From SHWC01 sp945902735 (GTDB taxonomy: Bacteria; Pseudomonadota; Alphaproteobacteria; UBA828), in NCBI GenBank assembly GCA_945902735.1, contig CAMDNF010000045.1, forward strand, positions 1 through 20,953: DNA of 20,953 nucleotides. The letters are read 5' to 3'. Both the position numbers and the translations under genes were made by a program. Below, in pieces: positions 1-10,021 of the stretch (within the stretch, counting starts at the first letter, position 1; each line of letters begins with the position of its first letter). Under the pieces are notes generated by a model. It was not told the origin of the DNA. It made no database searches and was given only the letters and a program-made list of their open reading frames with translations.

Positions 1-40
1 TATAACAATATCTTTATATTCTTATTTTCTCATGTATAAT
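1..40 (+). promoter_or_regulatory. Promoter with overlapping inverted-repeat operator for the methionine operon
   Basis: This AT-rich stretch contrasts sharply with the GC-rich genes around it. TATAAT at 35-40 is a perfect -10 hexamer. TTTATA at 13-18 (4 of 6 matches to TTGACA) lies 16 bases upstream as a -35. Two nested dyads cover the -35: TATAA (1-5) with TTATA (14-18), and AATAT (7-11) with ATATT (16-20). ArsR-family repressors bind such AT-rich dyads, and the first gene downstream encodes an ArsR-type protein, so autorepression of the operon is the likely role. The operator may extend left beyond the window edge. Transcription would start near 47, leaving a leader of about 23 nt, too short for a SAM riboswitch. 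Confidence 0.6.
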
Positions 41-69
41 CCCTAAATCGGCAATTGAGGCCGGCGGGG

Positions 70-1035
70 ATGGCGGATCAGATTCTGGATGGATTGCGCG
101 CGGCGGCGGAGCCCACACGGCTTCGCATTCTGGCGCTGTGCGCGCGCGCCGACCTCACGGTGAGCGATCTCGTGCGCATTCTCGGGCAAAGCCAACCGCG
201 TCTCTCGCGGCATTTGAAACTCATGACCGAGGCTGGGCTGCTCGCGCGGCATCGCGAGGGTCAATGGACCTATCACCGGCTTGGCGATTCGGGGCCAGGC
301 GGCAGGGTCGCGCGCACAGTGATCGAGCTCCACGCGGACGGCACGACCAACCACGCCGCCGATCTCGCCCGGCTGGGGGCGATCCGGGCGGAGCGGCGCG
401 ACGCCGCGGCGGCCTATTTCAGCGCCAATGCCAGGAATTGGGATCGCGTTCGAGCCCTTCACATTGATGAAGCGAAGGTCGAGCGCGCTTTGGTGGAACT
501 GACAGCCGATCTCAACCTCCACCGGCTGTTGGATATCGGCACGGGCACGGGACGCGTGCTTCAATTATTCAGCCCGCGCGTTGGCGAAGCCGTCGGTATC
601 GACATCAACCGCGATATGTTGCGCATGGCACGCGACAATTTGGAGCGTGGCGGATTTCGCAATTGCCATGTCCGCCAGGGCGATATGGACCGACTGCCCT
701 GGCCCGACGGCGCGTTCGATGGCGCGGTGCTGCATCAAGTTCTGCATTATGCCGAGCGGCCGGAGGCGACGATCGCCGAGGCGGCGCGCGTGCTCCAGCC
801 CAATGGCAACCTCTTGATCGCCGATTTCGCGCCGCATGCGCTCGAAGAGCTGCGCGCCGATCACGCCCATCGCTGGCTCGGTTTTTCCGACGACGCGATT
901 GCGGCGTGGTGCAAGGCCGTCGGGCTCGCGGTCAAAAAATCGCAGCTTCTGCGCGGCTGCCCCCTGACGGTCTCGATCTGGCGGGCGAAGCGGTGTGCGC
1001 CCAACCAGCCGGCCAAGCGGCGGAAGGCCGCATGA
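70..1035 (+). CDS. ArsR-family HTH regulator fused to class I SAM-dependent methyltransferase
   Basis: This 321-residue protein joins an N-terminal winged helix of ArsR type (about residues 5-85, recognition helix around 41-52) to a Rossmann methyltransferase (about 110-310). The SAM-binding motif I DIGTGTG is at 155-161, followed by the acidic end of strand 2 (GIDINRDM) and a GDMDRLPW motif. The usual ArsR metal-binding ELCVCDL segment is replaced by DLTVSDL, so metal sensing is unlikely. I prefer ATG 70 because GAGG sits nine bases upstream; a TTG at 55 would add five residues. The gene overlaps metF by four bases. Fused regulators of this kind are known next to methionine-cycle genes in alphaproteobacteria. 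Sensing SAM or SAH through the methyltransferase domain is an inference, and true catalysis is not shown. Confidence 0.88.
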   Translation: MADQILDGLRAAAEPTRLRILALCARADLTVSDLVRILGQSQPRLSRHLKLMTEAGLLARHREGQWTYHRLGDSGPGGRVARTVIELHADGTTNHAADLARLGAIRAERRDAAAAYFSANARNWDRVRALHIDEAKVERALVELTADLNLHRLLDIGTGTGRVLQLFSPRVGEAVGIDINRDMLRMARDNLERGGFRNCHVRQGDMDRLPWPDGAFDGAVLHQVLHYAERPEATIAEAARVLQPNGNLLIADFAPHALEELRADHAHRWLGFSDDAIAAWCKAVGLAVKKSQLLRGCPLTVSIWRAKRCAPNQPAKRRKAA

Positions 1036-1916
1036 CGAGCCACGAGGTCGAGGCGTCCTTCGAGTTCTTCCCGCCCAAGGACGAGGCGGCGGCGGGGCAA
1101 CTCTGGTCGGCGATCGAGCGGCTGGCGCCGATCAGGCCGCGCTTCGTTTCGGTCACTTACGGCGCCGGCGGATCGACCCGCAGCCTGACCCACGCACTGG
1201 TCGGCCGCATTCTGCGCGATACCACACTGACGCCCGCCGCGCACCTTACCTGCATCGGCGCACGCCGCGAGGAGATCGATAATATCGCGCGCCGCTATTA
1301 CGAGATCGGCGTCCGCCACATCGTGGCGCTGCGCGGCGACCCACCCGCCGGCGCGACCACCCCTGTCGCGCAGCCCGACGGCTATGCCAACGCGGCCGAC
1401 CTGGTCGCCGGCCTCAGGCGTGTTGCCGATTTCGAGATCACGGTCGCGGCCTACCCTGAGACGCACCGCGAAGCGAAAAATCAAGCCGCCGATCTCGATC
1501 ACTTGAAACGCAAGTTCGATGCCGGCGCCGCGCGCGCGATCACGCAGTTCTTCTGCGATCCCGCCGTCTATCTTCGTTTCGTCGAGCGTGTCCGCGCGGC
1601 CGGCATCACGGCCGAGATCGTGCCGGGCATTTTGCCAATCACGAATTACGCCCGTTTCGTCGGCTTCGCCGAGCGTTGCGGTGTCGCGGTTCCACACCGG
1701 TTCGCGCAACGCTTCGAAGGACTCGACAACGACACGGAGACCCGTCAGCTGATCGCCGCGTCGGTCGCGATCGAGCAGTGCAATGCGCTGCGCGACGCCG
1801 GCGTGCGCAGCTTTCATTTTTATACGCTCAATCGCCCCGAGCTGACGCGGGCGATTTGCCACACGCTGGGAATCAAGGCAGCGGCGTCCGCGACATTACC
1901 GATGGATGGTTCCTGA
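1032..1916 (+). CDS. metF: 5,10-methylenetetrahydrofolate reductase
   Basis: This 294-residue protein is close to the length of E. coli MetF (about 296). It reduces 5,10-methylene-THF to 5-methyl-THF with an FAD cofactor, supplying the methyl donor for the methionine synthase encoded just downstream. Family motifs seen: SFEFFPPK near the N-terminus with the catalytic Glu at residue 11, YGAGGSTR at 43-50, HLTCIG at 71-76, ALRGDPP with Asp103 (equivalent to E. coli Asp120), and the KRKFDAGA...ITQFFCD block. The ATG at 1032 overlaps the regulator's TGA (ATGA), with GGAAGG four bases upstream. The open frame runs further upstream to 663, but only as a shadow of the regulator gene. The stop codon abuts the next start (TGAATG), implying translational coupling. 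Confidence 0.96.
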   Translation: MTSHEVEASFEFFPPKDEAAAGQLWSAIERLAPIRPRFVSVTYGAGGSTRSLTHALVGRILRDTTLTPAAHLTCIGARREEIDNIARRYYEIGVRHIVALRGDPPAGATTPVAQPDGYANAADLVAGLRRVADFEITVAAYPETHREAKNQAADLDHLKRKFDAGAARAITQFFCDPAVYLRFVERVRAAGITAEIVPGILPITNYARFVGFAERCGVAVPHRFAQRFEGLDNDTETRQLIAASVAIEQCNALRDAGVRSFHFYTLNRPELTRAICHTLGIKAAASATLPMDGS

Positions 1917-2974
1917 ATGAGCGAACGAGGCGATCGCATCGCGGCCCTCAAGGCGAAAGCGACCGAGCGTATCCTGGTGCTCGACGGCGCCATGGGCACC
2001 ATGATCCAGGCGCATAATCTCGATGAGGCTGGCTTTCGCGGTGAGCGTTTCGCGAACCATGCCTGCGACCTCAAGGGCGATAATGATCTGCTGGTATTGA
2101 CCCAACCGGCGCTGATCGAAACCATTCATCGTGATTTTCTGGCGGCCGGCGCCGATATCGTGACCGCCAATAGCTTCAACACATCGTCCATCTCGCAAGC
2201 GGATTACAAACTCGAGGCCAGTGTTGCCGACATGGCGCATGAGGCCGCGCGCCTCGCGCGCGTGGCCGCCGATGCCCTGACAACGGCGGCCCGCCCACGT
2301 TTCGTCGCCGGTGCGCTCGGGCCGACCAACAAGACCTGTTCGATCTCGCCCGACGTGTCGAGCCCGGGCTTTCGCGCGGTGACGTTCGACGATCTTCGCC
2401 TCTCTTATCGCGAAGTGGCGAGCGGCCTGATCGAGGGTGGCAGCGATCTGATCATCATCGAAACCGTGTTCGACACGCTGAACGCCAAGGCCGCCCTCTT
2501 CGCGCTTGAAGAATTGTTCGATGACATGGCGCTTCGTTTGCCGATCATCGTGTCGGCCACGATTAGCGATCGATCCGGCCGCACGCTTAGCGGGCAGACG
2601 CCCGAGGCGTTTTATATCTCCGTCGCCCACGCCGCGCCCTTCGCGGTGGGGCTCAATTGCTCGCTTGGCGCTGACCAGCTCCGCCCCTATGTCGCGGCGC
2701 TTTCCGGCATCGCCGATTGTTTGATTTCCGCGTATCCCAATGCTGGGCTGCCGGACGCGCTCGGCGAATACCGCGAAACGCCAGAGGAAACCGCCTCACA
2801 CCTCGGCGAATGGGCGCAGGCCGGCCTCCTTAATCTGGTCGGCGGCTGTTGCGGCACGACGCCGGCGCACATTCGCGCGATTGCGGACGCGGTCGAGGGC
2901 GTGGCACCGCGCCGGGCGGCGCGGCATGAACCGCGCCTTTGGCTCTCCGGCCTCGAGCCGCTTGAGGTCAGGCC

Positions 2975-2978
<4 letters not shown>
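1917..2978 (+). CDS. metH: Methionine synthase, homocysteine-binding module (split MetH, N-terminal part)
   Basis: This 353-residue protein is the homocysteine S-methyltransferase barrel of B12-dependent methionine synthase as a separate polypeptide. LDGAMGT is at 22-28. The three zinc-binding cysteines that activate homocysteine thiolate are visible: Cys248 in NCSLG, and Cys311-Cys312 in GGCCGTTP, almost at the numbering of E. coli MetH (247, 310, 311). The frame ends shortly after this module with a true TGA, and the pterin-binding module begins in a new frame four bases back (ATGA at 2975). The intact motifs on both sides and the clean coding overlap argue for a genuine two-gene arrangement rather than a frameshift. 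Split MetH is known in some alphaproteobacteria such as Caulobacter. It should act as a complex with the next gene product. Confidence 0.93.
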
Positions 2979-5635
<2,657 letters not shown>

Positions 5636-5641
5636 TCGGCC

Positions 5642-6205
5642 TTACTTCACCTCGATCAGAAACGCGGCCCAGGGCCAACGCTGCTCGTCTTCAGCGGTAT
5701 AGGCCTTGCCGTCACGCCGCGCATAAACAAGCCAGAGCGGGCCGCGCTGGCCGAGATCGAGATAGCGCCCATCGCGCTTGAGCGCGAGGATCCAATCAAA
5801 AGCGTCGAGATCGGCCGCCTTGAGTTCGCTGGCAAAGCCATCGAGCGCCAAGACCGACACGCTGGTCGGTTTGGCGCCTACCGCCTTGAGCACGTCCTTC
5901 AGCCAAGGCCCCTCGAAGCGAAACGGCTTCGGCCACTCCGCGTATTTGATCGTCACTTCGTGCATGCTAAGGGCTTCGAGCATGGCGAGATCGAAGACCG
6001 CCGCCTTGTCGAAACGGCGCTCGTGGAATTTGAGAACGCCGTCCTCGAAGTCGTTAAAAGCCGGCCGGTTGGTTTCGCCGATCGCGCCGATGATGGTCAG
6101 CACCGCCGGCCCCTTCGGCTTGTCCATCGCGTTGGCGTGCGTCGCGAGCGCCGCGACGATAACGAGCGCCCCCAAAAAGAGACGGAGCGCTTGCCTTAGG
6201 GGCAT
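5642..6205 (-). CDS. Secreted SUOX-fold (oxidoreductase molybdopterin-binding-like) protein without cysteine
   Basis: The protein has 187 residues from the chosen ATG at 6205. It starts with a typical signal peptide: MPLRQ, hydrophobic core LFLGALVIVAALA, and an ANA cleavage site at 24-26. The mature part (LTIIGAIG near its start, then FEGPWLKDVLKAVGA and later GPLWLVYAR) resembles the small molybdopterin-oxidoreductase-like domain often annotated in proteobacteria. The mature chain contains no Cys, so the molybdenum thiolate ligand of sulfite-oxidase-type enzymes is missing and a non-catalytic or binding role is more likely. The frame is open up to 6298, but that start would overlap the stress-protein gene; GAAGG about 11 bases before 6205 supports the shorter form. 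It lies 31 bases downstream of the universal stress gene, probably co-transcribed. Family assignment is by motif style only. Confidence 0.75.
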   Translation of the reverse strand: MPLRQALRLFLGALVIVAALATHANAMDKPKGPAVLTIIGAIGETNRPAFNDFEDGVLKFHERRFDKAAVFDLAMLEALSMHEVTIKYAEWPKPFRFEGPWLKDVLKAVGAKPTSVSVLALDGFASELKAADLDAFDWILALKRDGRYLDLGQRGPLWLVYARRDGKAYTAEDEQRWPWAAFLIEVK

Positions 6206-6220
6206 CGGCGGGACGACCTT

Positions 6221-6248
6221 CTTCAACGCGCCATCTTCAACGCGCCAT
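6221..6248. repeat. Perfect 14-bp tandem duplication at the 3' end of the stress-protein gene
   Basis: CTTCAACGCGCCAT occurs at 6221-6234 and again, back to back, at 6235-6248. Read on the minus strand each copy is ATG GCG CGT TGA AG. The copy at 6235-6248 is the natural end (Met-Ala-Arg-stop) of the universal stress protein. The other repeats that end just downstream, creating a four-codon mini frame between the two genes. A slippage duplication is the simplest explanation. Confidence 0.9.
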
Positions 6249-7067
6249 GAAGACCGGCACTTTGCAGGCGGTGATGATCTTGCCCGTCGCGCCGCCAAGA
6301 CCGAGGAAGCTCAACACGCTGCCTTCGCCATAGGCACCCATGACCATCAGATTGGCGCCGACCGAGGCGACGTGTTGCAGAAGCGCCCGCCCGCGCGCCC
6401 GCGCGGAGCCCGAGCCGGCATCGAACGCGGCCGGCATCGCCTTGATGCCATGACGATCGAGGTAACGGATCACCGGGTCGGTCGGCGCACGCTCATCCGC
6501 CGCGCCGACGCTCAAGACCGTGACGTTTGGAATCTTTTGCAAAATAGGAATGGCATAACCAAGGGCGCGCGCGGCCTGCGCACTGCCGTTCCACGCGACC
6601 AGCGCACGCTCGAAACTGCCCGGCCGCCATTCGGGCGGCACGATCATGACGGGGCGTGAGGATTCATAGATCGCCACGCTGACATAAGCGGGCTCGGGCT
6701 TGCGCTCATCGACGCCCGGCCGGCCGACCAACACGAGATCCGACACGCGCCCCTGCGCCACCACAAGATCGGCCTCATTGCCATCGCGGTCGATGAAGCG
6801 CGCCTGGGGCAAGGTGGTCGCCAGACGGTCATAAACTTGGCGCGCGCGGCCGGAGCGTTCGGCGACAGCCGCTTGGCTATCTTCGATGATCAACGCAGCG
6901 GCGCCCTCGGCCATCGCGGCGGCGGCAAGATTGCCGACCAGTGACAGGCTATCGCGCACATGCAGCACGTCGAGCTGGCCCTTGACCAAGCCGCTCAAAT
7001 AGCCGCCCGCGACGATCGTCGCTTCGAGCGCCGGACCGCCATCCGCGATCGCCAAAATGCTTTTCAT
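6237..7067 (-). CDS. Universal stress protein, tandem UspA domains
   Basis: This 276-residue cytoplasmic protein contains two UspA-like alpha/beta domains. The first opens with KSILAIADGG (about 2-140). The second runs from about 150, opening with RALVAWNGSAQAARALGYAI, and ends in LMVMGAYGEG...GGATGKII, the glycine-rich nucleotide-binding region of the family. Such double-domain proteins of about 280 residues are common in alphaproteobacteria and are linked to stress survival; the specific trigger cannot be read from the sequence. AGGAAG lies just upstream of the ATG. It sits 96 bases downstream of the amidase gene on the same strand and 31 bases before the secreted SUOX-like gene. It ends in a tandemly duplicated 14-bp segment. 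Confidence 0.92.
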   Translation of the reverse strand: MKSILAIADGGPALEATIVAGGYLSGLVKGQLDVLHVRDSLSLVGNLAAAAMAEGAAALIIEDSQAAVAERSGRARQVYDRLATTLPQARFIDRDGNEADLVVAQGRVSDLVLVGRPGVDERKPEPAYVSVAIYESSRPVMIVPPEWRPGSFERALVAWNGSAQAARALGYAIPILQKIPNVTVLSVGAADERAPTDPVIRYLDRHGIKAMPAAFDAGSGSARARGRALLQHVASVGANLMVMGAYGEGSVLSFLGLGGATGKIITACKVPVFMAR

Positions 7068-7163
7068 TATTACTTCCTCTCCCCGATTTGATGCCCCACT
7101 TTAGCAGGGCCGACGGCGCTTTCCAGCGGCTTAGCTTAGCCATGGCAGCCCGGCCTATTGAGA

Positions 7164-8174
7164 TTATAGATATTTCTTCGAGACCGCCGCGCCGACCGTG
7201 TATTTGGGGTCGACGAAATTGCCGAGCCGGACCTTGCCGCACTGGCTCAGCATCATATAGGCGTCCCACTGGTCATAGCCGTAATCCTTGACCATCCAGC
7301 GAATCAGCTCGCGATAGGCGATCCGCGTGGCGTCTTCAAGCGGGCGGGTCGAGCCGATCGCCATGATAAAATCATCGGCCTCAAGGCGCGGCCATTCGAT
7401 GGTCCAGCCCTTGATCAGATCGACCGTGATGGTGGTCGTGGTGGCGTACTCCACGGCCGTGCCGCAAACCTCGCCATCGCCCTGGCAGGCATGGGCATCG
7501 CCGATAAAGAGGCGCCCACCGGGGGAGCGCACCGGCAAATAGGTGATGGTGCCGGGCCCCATATCGGGCAGGTCCATATTGCCGCCGTGATTGTCGGGCG
7601 TCAGCGAATTGATCGAATCGATTTCGGGCGAGCAGGAGAGCGTGCCGATATGCGGCTTATAGGGCAGTGTGATGCGATCGCTCCAATAAACATGCTTGTC
7701 ATCGATGCGGATTTTTTTGACCATCTCGGGCAGAGGCTGGTTGAGCGTCGCGGTGTAATAGGTGCCGGTCAGGGCGCCGAATTCGGGAATCATGCAACAC
7801 GTGCCACGCGGTTGATCGCCCCGCGGTGCCATGGCCTCGATATGGACCGCGAGCACATCGCCCTTCTCCGCACCCTCGACCATGATCGGCCCGCATTGCG
7901 GATTGAGGAACGGCACGCGTAACAATTGCGAGGGCTTATCGGATTCGCTTTTGAGGCGCCCTTCGAAGGCGTCCGCCGTCTCGACCACGACGCGATCGCC
8001 CGGCTTGATATAGAGCGTCGGTTTTGAGTAGGGGCCGATCGTGTAATGGAAGCCGCCTTGCTTGGCCTCGCTCAGTTCGTGCGTAACGCCCGATGAGCCG
8101 CCGCCGACGCCATGTTTGTACATGATCGAGTTCTTGACCCAGGCGTTTGGGTAGCTGCGCATCTCCATTTCCAC
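7164..8174 (-). CDS. Acetamidase/formamidase family amide hydrolase
   Basis: This 336-residue protein is of the FmdA/AmdA type, enzymes that hydrolyse small amides to the acid and ammonia without the Ser-Ser-Lys triad of amidase-signature enzymes. Seen here are the family-like blocks KPGDRVVVET, GPIMVEGAEKGDVLAVHI, HIGTLSCSPE, NHGGNMDLPDMGPG, FIGDAHACQGDGEVCGTAVE and a C-terminal DAYMMLSQCGKVRLGNFVDP. At 336 residues it is shorter than the roughly 400-residue methylotroph formamidase. The first codon is taken as GTG at 8172-8174, with GGGAG about nine bases upstream; in-frame ATGs lie two and four codons later. It is divergent from the thioesterase/CoA-ligase pair across a 60-base gap, so shared regulation is possible. 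The substrate is not deducible. Confidence 0.9.
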   Translation of the reverse strand: MEMEMRSYPNAWVKNSIMYKHGVGGGSSGVTHELSEAKQGGFHYTIGPYSKPTLYIKPGDRVVVETADAFEGRLKSESDKPSQLLRVPFLNPQCGPIMVEGAEKGDVLAVHIEAMAPRGDQPRGTCCMIPEFGALTGTYYTATLNQPLPEMVKKIRIDDKHVYWSDRITLPYKPHIGTLSCSPEIDSINSLTPDNHGGNMDLPDMGPGTITYLPVRSPGGRLFIGDAHACQGDGEVCGTAVEYATTTTITVDLIKGWTIEWPRLEADDFIMAIGSTRPLEDATRIAYRELIRWMVKDYGYDQWDAYMMLSQCGKVRLGNFVDPKYTVGAAVSKKYL

Positions 8175-8234
8175 GACGGATCTCCCTGATTGTTGTTGGC
8201 GGGCGCTTAAGGGCGGGCCAGTCTAGCGGGATGA

Positions 8235-8702
8235 ATGTGGACAGGCGAGATGGATCGGATGAGCCCTAGAGACACGGAAAAGACAGGGCAGCTTCTCTAT
8301 GCCGGCGACCATGCGGCGCAGGCACTCGGCTTGATGCTCGATGAGGTCGGGCCGGGCCGGGCGCTCATGTCAATGACGGTACGCGACGACATGATCAACG
8401 GCCACGGGATATGTCACGGTGGTCTGATCTTCACGCTGGCCGACACAGCCTTCGCCTATGCCTGCAATTCGCGCATGACCTCGGTCGCGGCCCATTGCAC
8501 GATCGACTTTCTGGCGCCCGCGCGGCGCGGCGAGCGCCTGGTCGCCAGCGCGGTGGAGGCCGTCATCGCGGGCCGCAGTGGCATTTATGACGTCGTGGTG
8601 TGCAATGAAGCCGGTGCGATCATTGCCCTATTCCGCGGCGTATCACGTCAGATTGGGGGCGCCCATGAGCCGACCCAACCAAGCCGCGCTCGAGCCGATT
8701 GA
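8235..8702 (+). CDS. paaI: PaaI-type hotdog-fold acyl-CoA thioesterase
   Basis: This protein of up to 155 residues matches PaaI, which hydrolyses hydroxyphenylacetyl-CoA and related dead-end thioesters, rescuing CoA in aromatic catabolism. The hallmark INGHGICHGG (54-63) with Asn55 and His61, and Asp70 in LADTAFAYACNS, reproduce the PaaI active site. The C-terminal IYDVVVCNE...ALFRGVSRQIGG also matches. The start is uncertain: ATG at 8235, 8250 or 8259 are all in frame. E. coli PaaI length favours one of the later ones, and AGGCGAG lies nine bases before 8259. The 3' end overlaps the CoA ligase gene by 38 bases, so the two are surely co-translated. No paaABCDE epoxidase genes are nearby. Confidence 0.9.
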   Translation: MWTGEMDRMSPRDTEKTGQLLYAGDHAAQALGLMLDEVGPGRALMSMTVRDDMINGHGICHGGLIFTLADTAFAYACNSRMTSVAAHCTIDFLAPARRGERLVASAVEAVIAGRSGIYDVVVCNEAGAIIALFRGVSRQIGGAHEPTQPSRARAD

Positions 8703-9957
8703 ACGGCTGAGCCGCGATGAACTCGCGGCGGTGCAACTCGCGCGGCTGAAATGGTCGCTGCGCCATGCCTATGACAAGGTCGCGTTCTATCGCGCCAAAT
8801 GCGAGGCGCTCGGCGCCCATCCGAATGACCTAAAGCAACTTAGCGACCTCGCCAAATTTCCGTTCACGACCAAGGACGATCTGCGCCAATCCTATCCCTA
8901 TCGCCATTTCGCGGTGCCGATGCGCGACGTAGTGCGGGTTCATGCCTCATCGGGCACCACGGGCCGGGCGACCGTGGTTGGCTATAGCCGCGCCGATATC
9001 GACACTTGGTCGAACCTGATGGCGCGCTCGATTCGGGCCGCGGGCGGCGGCCCCGACGACGTCATTCAAATCGCCTATGGCTATGGCCTCTTCACGGGCG
9101 GGCTCGGCGCGCATTATGGCGGCGAAGCCCTGGGCGCGACGGTGATCCCGATCTCAGGCGGCCAGACCGAGCGTCAAGTTCAATTCATTGTCGAGCTCAA
9201 ACCGACCATCATCATGGTGACGCCGTCTTATCTCCTGGTCATCGCCGATGAGATGGCACGGCAGGGCATCGATCCGCGTTCGACCTCGCTTCGTCTCGGC
9301 ATACTCGGCGCGGAACCCTGGAGCGAACGCATGCGCCAGGAAATCGAATCCCGCCTCGGGATTGACGCGCTCGATATCTACGGGCTCTCCGAGGTGATGG
9401 GGCCCGGTGTCGCGCAGGAGTGTATCGAGACCAAGGATGGCTTGCATATTTGGGAGGATCATTTCTACCCCGAGATCATCGCGCCCGAGAGTGGCGCGGT
9501 GCTGGCGGATGGTGAGGCGGGTGAGATCGTGTTTACCTCGCTGACCAAAGAGGCAACGCCGGTGATCCGCTATCGCACGGGCGATCTGACGCGCCTTTTG
9601 CCCGGCACCGCGCGCCCGATGCGGCGCATGGCCAAGGTCCATGCGCGCTCGGACGATATGATGATCATTCGTGGCGTGAATGTTTACCCTGCGCAGATCG
9701 AGGAGCTGATCCTTAGAGATCCGCGCTTCGCGCCCGTCTATGTGCTCGAACTCCGGCGCGAGAATCATCTCGATGTGCTTACGGTGGAAGCCGAGCTAAA
9801 ACCAGGCGTCATGGATGAGGCCGCCGCTCGCGAGCTCGCCCACTTGATCAAATCGCTGACCGGCATTTCGGCCGAGGTCCGCCTGATGGCGCCGGGCTCG
9901 ATCGCCCGCTCGGCCGGCAAGGCCAAGCGGGTCAATGATTTGAGGCCGAGGGATTAA
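8665..9957 (+). CDS. paaK: Phenylacetate-CoA ligase family enzyme
   Basis: This 430-residue member of the ANL adenylating superfamily has the usual PaaK length. ATP-binding SSGTTGR begins at residue 95. The aromatic-acid pocket region IAYGYGLFTGGLGAHYG, then YGLSEVMGPG, YRTGDLTR, RSDDMMIIRGVNVYP and a C-terminal SAGKAKRV segment with a likely catalytic Lys all follow in order. It would activate an aryl acid such as phenylacetate to its CoA thioester through an acyl-AMP. I placed the start at ATG 8665 because the conserved N-terminus (LSRDELAAVQLARLKW) begins soon after and a GGGGGC stretch precedes it. The frame upstream to 8578 is the thioesterase gene read out of frame. The preferred acid is unknown; other aryl acids are possible because no paa epoxidase operon is present. 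Confidence 0.94.
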   Translation: MSRPNQAALEPIERLSRDELAAVQLARLKWSLRHAYDKVAFYRAKCEALGAHPNDLKQLSDLAKFPFTTKDDLRQSYPYRHFAVPMRDVVRVHASSGTTGRATVVGYSRADIDTWSNLMARSIRAAGGGPDDVIQIAYGYGLFTGGLGAHYGGEALGATVIPISGGQTERQVQFIVELKPTIIMVTPSYLLVIADEMARQGIDPRSTSLRLGILGAEPWSERMRQEIESRLGIDALDIYGLSEVMGPGVAQECIETKDGLHIWEDHFYPEIIAPESGAVLADGEAGEIVFTSLTKEATPVIRYRTGDLTRLLPGTARPMRRMAKVHARSDDMMIIRGVNVYPAQIEELILRDPRFAPVYVLELRRENHLDVLTVEAELKPGVMDEAAARELAHLIKSLTGISAEVRLMAPGSIARSAGKAKRVNDLRPRD

Positions 9958-10021
9958 AGCCGAGAGCGCGGCTCGATCGGCTATGATCGGCGCGTAACCG
10001 TCGGGCCTTAAGGAGCCGACT

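Noticed and set aside
41..69. SAM or SAH riboswitch ahead of the methionine operon
   Set aside because: The leader from the proposed start site to the first gene is only about 23 bases, too short for any known SAM or SAH riboswitch.
663..1031. Upstream extension of the metF reading frame
   Set aside because: It overlaps the methyltransferase gene in another frame, has low-complexity Ala/Arg composition and no MetF similarity; ATG 1032 has a ribosome site.
861..1862. 333-codon open frame antisense to metF
   Set aside because: Same antisense-shadow composition; metF on the plus strand has all its family motifs.
6206..6298. Longer start for the secreted SUOX-like protein
   Set aside because: It would overlap the stress-protein gene by 62 bases and bury the signal peptide 31 residues inside the protein.
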